From the NCBI GenBank assembly GCA_002399445.1, contig DHDR01000019.1:191808-255807 (forward strand): a stretch of 64,000 nucleotides of DNA. The letters run 5' to 3'. The translations under genes were made by a program, and so were the position numbers. The DNA is from Ruminococcaceae bacterium UBA4871 (GTDB lineage Bacteria; Bacillota; Clostridia; Oscillospirales; Acutalibacteraceae). Positions within the stretch are counted from its first letter, which is position 1. Every line of letters starts with the position of its first letter. Positions 59,160-64,000 of the stretch are shown in pieces. The notes beneath the pieces are model-generated. The model was not told the origin of the DNA, made no database searches, and worked only from the letters and a program-made list of their open reading frames with translations.

Positions 59160-60572
59160 CTATTCTGCTTCAAAAAAGACTTTCATTGCCTGATAAGTCA
59201 TGTATTCATCCAGTTTGCTCACAACTTCAAACGGAGAGTGCATGGAAATCACCGGTACACCAACATCCACAACATCGACATTTAGGCCGGCAATATACAT
59301 AGCGACAGTCCCGCCGCCGCCGGCGTCGACTTTGCCAAGTTCGCCAATCTGCCACAGAACACCGTTGTCATCAAACAGGCGGCGGATTTGTGAAAGAAAT
59401 TCTGCCGTTGCCTCGCTGGTATCACTCTTCCCTCGTGCGCCAGTATATTTGCACACACCGACACCACCATTCAAATAAGTTGAATTGTTCGCTTCATAAA
59501 CATCCGCATAGTTTGGATCAAAAGCCGCTGTGACATCTGCAGACAGACAATGAGATTTTGCCAGTACATGGCGCGCCTTCAAGCCTTCGGCTTCTGCTAG
59601 ATTCTCGATAAAGTCATGCAAAAAATTAGAGTTCAGACCTGTATTGCCGACACTTCCGATTTCTTCCCTGTCTGCCAGGACGGTAACCGTTGTACATTTG
59701 GGGACCTTTGTCTTGACTGCAGCCATCAGTTCCGCATAGGCACAGGAACGGTCGTCCTGCCCGTAAGCGCCAACCATGGAACGGTCAAACCCAATATCAC
59801 AAGGATGAAAAGCAGGCACAAATGCAAGGTCGGCTGAGACAAAGTCCTCTTCTGTAATTCCGAATTGCTCATTCAGCAGACGCATCACGTTCAGTTTGAA
59901 CAAATACTCCCCGTCTTCGTCACGTACTGGACGGCTGCCAACTAAAATATTCAGCTTTTCACCCTCAATTGCCTTGCCAAGCGGTTTTGTGCTCTGCTCA
60001 GAGGCAAGATGCGGCAGCAGGTCGGTGATAGTAAACATAGGGTCCCCAGGATTTTCTCCCAGTCTGATGTCAACCATGGTACCGTCTTTGCGGCAGATGC
60101 GTCCGTGCATTGCCAGTGGAATGGTCGTCCACTGATATTTTTTAATCCCGCCATAATAATGCGTTTTCATTTGTGCTAAATCCTTATCTTCAAACAGCGG
60201 ATGGGGCTTAAGGTCCAAACGCGGACAGTCAATGTGCGCCGCCTCTATGCGAACACCGTTTTTACAGCCCTCCGTTCCGAAAATTGTTAGGATTAAAGAT
60301 TTGCCTCGGTTATTAAAATAGACACGGTCTCCTGCCTGATATGCTTTTTCCGAATCATATGGTTGAAAGCCTGCATCCTCTGCAATTTGAATCGCGGCAA
60401 TAACTGCTTCACGTTCTGTCTTGGCATTTTCCAAGAATTCTTTGTAGCCTTTGCAAAATTCATCCGCTTTCTTAATTTTAGCATCACTCACGGAAAAAAA
60501 TCCGTTTTTTCGGTTGACCAAAAGCTTTTTGGTTAACTCCTTTGCATCAACTTTTGCACTTTTTTTTGCCAT
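59160..60572 (-). CDS. M18-family aminopeptidase
   Basis: A zinc aspartyl aminopeptidase-like enzyme of 470 residues, cytoplasmic. Metal and catalytic blocks: HIDCPRLDLKPHPLFED, GAYGQDDRSCAYAELMA, DREEIGSVGNTGLNS with the Glu-Glu pair, HCLSADVTAAFDPNY, and the final His in VPVISMHSPFEV. It releases N-terminal residues, usually acidic, from peptides. The ATG at 60572 has GGGGGAAG upstream. It follows the lytic transglycosylase gene by 15 bases, in an operon running from prfA. Confidence 0.93.
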   Translation of the reverse strand: MAKKSAKVDAKELTKKLLVNRKNGFFSVSDAKIKKADEFCKGYKEFLENAKTEREAVIAAIQIAEDAGFQPYDSEKAYQAGDRVYFNNRGKSLILTIFGTEGCKNGVRIEAAHIDCPRLDLKPHPLFEDKDLAQMKTHYYGGIKKYQWTTIPLAMHGRICRKDGTMVDIRLGENPGDPMFTITDLLPHLASEQSTKPLGKAIEGEKLNILVGSRPVRDEDGEYLFKLNVMRLLNEQFGITEEDFVSADLAFVPAFHPCDIGFDRSMVGAYGQDDRSCAYAELMAAVKTKVPKCTTVTVLADREEIGSVGNTGLNSNFLHDFIENLAEAEGLKARHVLAKSHCLSADVTAAFDPNYADVYEANNSTYLNGGVGVCKYTGARGKSDTSEATAEFLSQIRRLFDDNGVLWQIGELGKVDAGGGGTVAMYIAGLNVDVVDVGVPVISMHSPFEVVSKLDEYMTYQAMKVFFEAE

Positions 60573-60587
60573 TCTGACTTCCCCCAT

Positions 60588-61241
60588 TTATTTATTTTGG
60601 GCTGATACAGCCTGTGTATAATATAGCCGCTTATATTGAACATAATTCTCCAAAACTTTCTGCGTGTATTGCTGCGTTTCCGGAAAAGGGATTTTGCGGA
60701 GTGTCTGACGGTCATCTGAAAAATTTTTATCTTGCAGCCATCCGCCCACATTGCCCATTCCTGCATTATATGCCGCAAGTGCTGTGGCTGGTTTCGGGTA
60801 AACTTTTAAAAGGATAGAAAGATATTTGCATCCAAAGCGAATGTTCGTTTTGGGATCATACAAATCATCTTCCATATATTCTCGGCCATCACTTTTATTC
60901 ATTTCAGCGGTAAGTGAGTGAAAAGTATCGGGCATGATTTGCATCAGGCCGATGGCGCCTGCATTGGATACGCATTTGGGGTCAAAACCACTTTCCTGCT
61001 TAATCACTGCATAAACCAAAGCAGGCTCAAGATGACATTCTTTCGCTTCCTTCTCAACATACTCAGCGTAAGTTCGCGGATAGGAAGCATACTCAAACTG
61101 CCGGCTGGATGTTTTGAGAGACAGTGTACAGACATATACAATAAATACCAAAACAATTAAAACTGCTGTGGAAATGATACCACGATTCCGTATGATCACC
61201 ATACGCCTTGGCTTTGTCTGTACATTGCTTTCAAATTTCAT
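60588..61241 (-). CDS. Membrane-anchored lytic transglycosylase (SLT domain)
   Basis: About 217 residues. A membrane anchor at about residues 20-42 (GIISTAVLIVLVFIVYVCTLSL) precedes an extracytoplasmic SLT domain with the catalytic Glu in VIKQESGFDPKCVSNAGAIGLMQIMPDTF and YNAGMGNVGGWL. It cleaves peptidoglycan glycan strands to anhydro-muropeptides. The ATG at 61241 has GGGGGAAG upstream and overlaps the coaE stop by 4 bases. Confidence 0.93.
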   Translation of the reverse strand: MKFESNVQTKPRRMVIIRNRGIISTAVLIVLVFIVYVCTLSLKTSSRQFEYASYPRTYAEYVEKEAKECHLEPALVYAVIKQESGFDPKCVSNAGAIGLMQIMPDTFHSLTAEMNKSDGREYMEDDLYDPKTNIRFGCKYLSILLKVYPKPATALAAYNAGMGNVGGWLQDKNFSDDRQTLRKIPFPETQQYTQKVLENYVQYKRLYYTQAVSAQNK

Positions 61242-61846
61242 AGGTTTTCTTCCCCCAACCATACGCTCAGTTGCTTAGCAGCAGCTGAAGGAACTTTTTC
61301 CGGCAAAGTTGCTCCATCCAAAAGAAAATCCGCGTGTGAGCGAAAATAGGAATCATCATGCTGAGACGCCATCCGGCGAAGAGCCTCGTCTTTGCTGATG
61401 CCATCCCGCTTCAAAATGCGGGAAAGGCGCAGTTCCTGCGGAGCAAGCACAGCTGCCGTCATGGTGCAGAACTGCTCCAGTCCGCCCTCAAACAACAGCG
61501 GTGCATCCAAGAAAATGGCTTTCACAGTATCGTCCCTGCTAAACTGCTGAAGCTGCTGAAGAATGATTTTACGAATTGCGGGATGGGTAACCGAATTGAG
61601 CCTGCGCACCGAATCCGCATCGGCAAAAGCACGCATAGCAAGTTTTCGCCGGTTTAAAGTGCCGTTTTGCAGGATATCGGCACCAAATTCTTTTTGAAGG
61701 GCCTGACGGACTTCCGCATGATCTGTCACTTCCCGTGCAATCTTGTCACAGTCAATTACTGCACCGCCAAGCTTTTGAAAAGCAGCAGACCATGTTGACT
61801 TGCCCGCGCCGGTCGGGCCTGTTAACCCAATCACTGGCTTAACCAA
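61238..61846 (-). CDS. coaE: Dephospho-CoA kinase
   Basis: Last step of coenzyme A synthesis. P-loop GLTGPTGAGKSTWSAAF near the N-terminus, DCDKIAREV, AIFLDAPLLFEGGLEQFC and the CoA-site region LRRMASQHDDSYF. About 202 residues, normal. The start appears to be TTG at 61846, with GAGG 9 bases before, overlapping the tsaC stop; an upstream ATG overlaps farther and lacks a site. Confidence 0.94.
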   Translation of the reverse strand: MVKPVIGLTGPTGAGKSTWSAAFQKLGGAVIDCDKIAREVTDHAEVRQALQKEFGADILQNGTLNRRKLAMRAFADADSVRRLNSVTHPAIRKIILQQLQQFSRDDTVKAIFLDAPLLFEGGLEQFCTMTAAVLAPQELRLSRILKRDGISKDEALRRMASQHDDSYFRSHADFLLDGATLPEKVPSAAAKQLSVWLGEENL

Positions 61847-62858
61847 GATGAAGCACCTCAAATCCGGCTGCCCGCATCAGCCGATTGTAAACCGCCAGTC
61901 CGACTCCCTCCGGTTTCGGGCAGCGTGCATAAACGGTGGAAGCGCCACGTTCATCGAATTCCCGCAGGGCATCAAACAGTTCGTGCGCCATTGCGGAATC
62001 ATCTGTACTTTTACCATAACAAATTGCAGGCACTGCAAGGGCGGCATCATCCCCGTCATAGCAGAGCGCCATGACGCCGGAAGCGGCATGTTCATTGACG
62101 TATCCGATATACTGCCGGTCTGTGCCGTCTAGGATAATGACATTAGCTTTCGGTGAATAATGCTTATATTTCATGCCCGGTGATGCTGCTCGCACGCCTG
62201 GTTTCAGCGGATGCAGCACCGCGTCATCCATTTCAACTGTACCGAGTACAGCGCGGAGTTGTTCCAGTGTGATTCCGCCGGGACGCAGCAGGCGCGGCGG
62301 ACAGTCCGCCAGCGTAATGACCGTGCTCTCCACACCAACGCCGCATGGGCCGCCGTCCAGCACCGCATCAATCTTACCGCTCAAATCATGTAAAACATGC
62401 TGTGCAGTTGTCGGACTCGGCCGACCGGAAGTATTCGCGGAAGGTGCTGCCAGCGGCAGCCCGCTCTCTGAAATAATCCGCTGTGCTGCCGGATGTGACG
62501 GAAAACGAACGGCTACCGTAGGCAGCCCAGCACTGACCTCGTCCGGAATGCAGGCAGCTTTGGGTAAAACCATTGTCAAAGGACCGGGCCAAAAGGCTTC
62601 TGCCAGTTTTTTTGCCGAATCCGGCACTTCCTTTACCAGATTATAAATCTGCTGGAACGCAGAAATATGTACAATCAGCGGATTATCTGCAGGACGCCCC
62701 TTGGCTGCAAAAATTTTAGCCACCGCTTTTCCATTCAGCGCATTTGCCGCTAAACCATAGACTGTTTCTGTTGGCATACCAACCAGTCCACCGCTGCGCA
62801 GTATCTGGGCCGCACGTGCAAAGCCTGCATCATCTGCTTTTAGAGATTCCGTCTGCAT
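61839..62858 (-). CDS. tsaC: L-threonylcarbamoyladenylate synthase (Sua5/YwlC type)
   Basis: Makes threonylcarbamoyl-AMP for the t6A37 modification of tRNAs reading ANN codons. The 339 residues contain a YrdC domain (GLVGMPTETVYGLAANAL, KGRPADNPLIVHI, WPGPLTMVLPK, PSANTSGRPSPTTAQHV, STVITL) and a C-terminal Sua5 domain (about 235-339), the two-domain form. It lies between prfA and coaE. With miaA and miaB at the other end of the window, two position-37 modification pathways are encoded here. Confidence 0.95.
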   Translation of the reverse strand: MQTESLKADDAGFARAAQILRSGGLVGMPTETVYGLAANALNGKAVAKIFAAKGRPADNPLIVHISAFQQIYNLVKEVPDSAKKLAEAFWPGPLTMVLPKAACIPDEVSAGLPTVAVRFPSHPAAQRIISESGLPLAAPSANTSGRPSPTTAQHVLHDLSGKIDAVLDGGPCGVGVESTVITLADCPPRLLRPGGITLEQLRAVLGTVEMDDAVLHPLKPGVRAASPGMKYKHYSPKANVIILDGTDRQYIGYVNEHAASGVMALCYDGDDAALAVPAICYGKSTDDSAMAHELFDALREFDERGASTVYARCPKPEGVGLAVYNRLMRAAGFEVLHLG

Positions 62859-62870
62859 TGTTTTCCTCCT

Positions 62871-63956
62871 TTATTTCTCCTGTCCGTTTTCCATAGAATT
62901 TTCCAGCTGGCTTGCACGGTCAGCGGCAATCAGCGGATCAATCACTTCATCCAGCGAACCGTTGAGGATGTCCTCCAGCCGGTAAAGTGTCAAACCAATT
63001 CGATGGTCGGTTACACGGCTCTGCGGATAATTGTAAGTTCGGATACGTTCGCTGCGGTCACCGGTCCCCACCTGACTGCGGCGCTCAGACGCAATGGCCT
63101 CATCATGCTTACGCTGTTCCCTGTCAAAAAGTCTGCTCCGCAGCACACGCATTGCCTTATCTTTATTTTTGTACTGGCTCCGTTCATCCTGACACTCAAC
63201 CACCATACCGGTCGGCAAATGTGTAATCCGGATGGCAGAGCTTGTTTTGTTAATATGCTGACCGCCGGCACCGCTGGAACGAAAAGTGTCAATCTGCAGA
63301 TCTTTAGGGTCAATCTGCACTTCCACCTCATCTGCCTCCGGCAGCACCGCAACCGTTGCCGTGGAAGTATGGATACGGCCCTGCGCTTCTGTTTCGGGCA
63401 CCCTTTGTACACGGTGGACACCACTTTCATATTTGAGCCGTGACCATGCTCCATGACCGGAAACCATAAAGCTGATTTCCTTGTAACCGCCAAGTTCCGT
63501 TTCATTTTCATTCAAAATTTCTGTTTTCCATCCGCGGTTCTGTGCATACATGTTATACATTCGATACAGTACAGCAGAAAAAAGTGCCGCCTCTTCGCCG
63601 CCGGCACCACCCCGAATCTCTACAATTACATTTTTATCGTCATTAGGGTCTTTGGGCAGCAGCAGAATCTTGATTTCCTCTGTAAGCTGTTTTAACCGGC
63701 TTTCGGCCTCTTTTAACTGCTGCGCTGCCAAATCATGCAATTCCCTGTTTTCTCCGTCCGACAGCAGTTCCTGCGCCTCTGTACGGTCACGCTGCACTGC
63801 CTGATATTGCTTGAAATGTGTCACAAGCGGTTCCAGATTGCTGTATTCTTTCATAAGCTCCGTATACAGGCTTTGATCTGCCGCTACTGCCGGATCGCAC
63901 AAGCGGGCATTAATTTCCTCAAAGCGTTTCTCAAAGACTGTAAGGTTTTCAAACAT
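62871..63956 (-). CDS. prfA: Peptide chain release factor 1
   Basis: Terminates translation at UAA and UAG. The 361 residues have GAGGEEAALFSAVLYRMY, the anticodon-like tripeptide region RVPETEAQGRIHTS, and the peptidyl-hydrolysis motif GAGGQHINK with GGQ. The RF1-specific PxT-type tripeptide (PET) separates it from RF2. The HemK/PrmC methyltransferase gene often lies next to prfA, but not downstream here. An AAAGGAG site lies just before the ATG, and the operon continues to tsaC, coaE, the transglycosylase and the aminopeptidase. Confidence 0.97.
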   Translation of the reverse strand: MFENLTVFEKRFEEINARLCDPAVAADQSLYTELMKEYSNLEPLVTHFKQYQAVQRDRTEAQELLSDGENRELHDLAAQQLKEAESRLKQLTEEIKILLLPKDPNDDKNVIVEIRGGAGGEEAALFSAVLYRMYNMYAQNRGWKTEILNENETELGGYKEISFMVSGHGAWSRLKYESGVHRVQRVPETEAQGRIHTSTATVAVLPEADEVEVQIDPKDLQIDTFRSSGAGGQHINKTSSAIRITHLPTGMVVECQDERSQYKNKDKAMRVLRSRLFDREQRKHDEAIASERRSQVGTGDRSERIRTYNYPQSRVTDHRIGLTLYRLEDILNGSLDEVIDPLIAADRASQLENSMENGQEK

Positions 63957-64000
63957 AAAATGGAATAACTCCTTTCGGGACGGCTTTCCAACCCAAATAC

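Noticed and set aside
1..64000. CRISPR arrays, toxin-antitoxin pairs, restriction systems, prophage modules
   Set aside because: No regularly spaced repeats and no recognisable defence or phage structural genes were seen on either strand.

Overview
The window looks like a chromosomal segment of a motile, endospore-forming member of the Clostridia, most likely an Oscillospirales/Ruminococcaceae-type anaerobe. The grounds are an alpha/beta-type small acid-soluble spore protein, a BofC-like protein, the ylm/divIVA division cluster, a CD1247-type protein, DUF342/FapA, flagellin, a rubredoxin-flavoprotein, an iron-dependent alcohol dehydrogenase and consensus Firmicute promoters and ribosome binding sites. 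No species is assigned. Most genes lie on the minus strand, and both ends of the window fall in housekeeping DNA.

Positions 1-13.9 kb hold one nearly continuous leftward run: small membrane protein, miaB, ylbF/ricF-like, mutS, HD-domain protein, mutL, miaA, membrane-fusion protein, yggS, sepF, ylmH, divIVA, and the 5' part of ileS (cut by the window edge). It joins tRNA modification, mismatch repair and septum placement. Positions 14-17.6 kb are the threonine/lysine-branch operon hom-thrB-lysC. Positions 17.7-21.9 kb hold a class A penicillin-binding protein, a BofC-like protein and a short-chain dehydrogenase.

Positions 22.1-30.3 kb are the most distinctive region: a sortase-assembled pilus operon read leftward from a near-consensus promoter. 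It encodes a coiled-coil protein, signal peptidase I, an 850-residue LPVTG tip/adhesin candidate, the LPSTG backbone pilin, a class C sortase, an LPQTG accessory/base pilin and a second sortase. The tip protein carries an insert with eight Cys and six Trp inside its Cna-B domain. Positions 30.6-39.7 kb hold a SASP gene, a divergent NodB-type protein, a sugar-nucleotide dehydratase, an ABC importer with a Crp/Fnr-type regulator, a CD1247-type protein, efp, aroQ, yqeG and rpsU.

Positions 39.9-42.2 kb hold tRNA-Trp, tRNA-Asp and tRNA-Thr (plus strand), then a decayed mobile island (an internally deleted IS630-like element abutting a frameshifted sigma-factor relic and a serine-recombinase relic), then tRNA-Ala. 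Positions 42.3-47.9 kb are housekeeping genes (HAD phosphatase, cysteine hydrolase, nth, glyA, rarA, flavoprotein-rubredoxin). Positions 48-55 kb hold motility and signalling genes (flagellin with a sigma-28-type promoter, PilZ protein with a long insertion, chemoreceptor without an external domain, FapA, and an unrecognised 197-residue protein). Positions 55.2-64 kb hold a polar amino-acid ABC importer, an iron alcohol dehydrogenase, an M18 aminopeptidase, a lytic transglycosylase, coaE, tsaC/sua5 and prfA.

All functional calls rest on motif and family recognition by eye. No database search was run.
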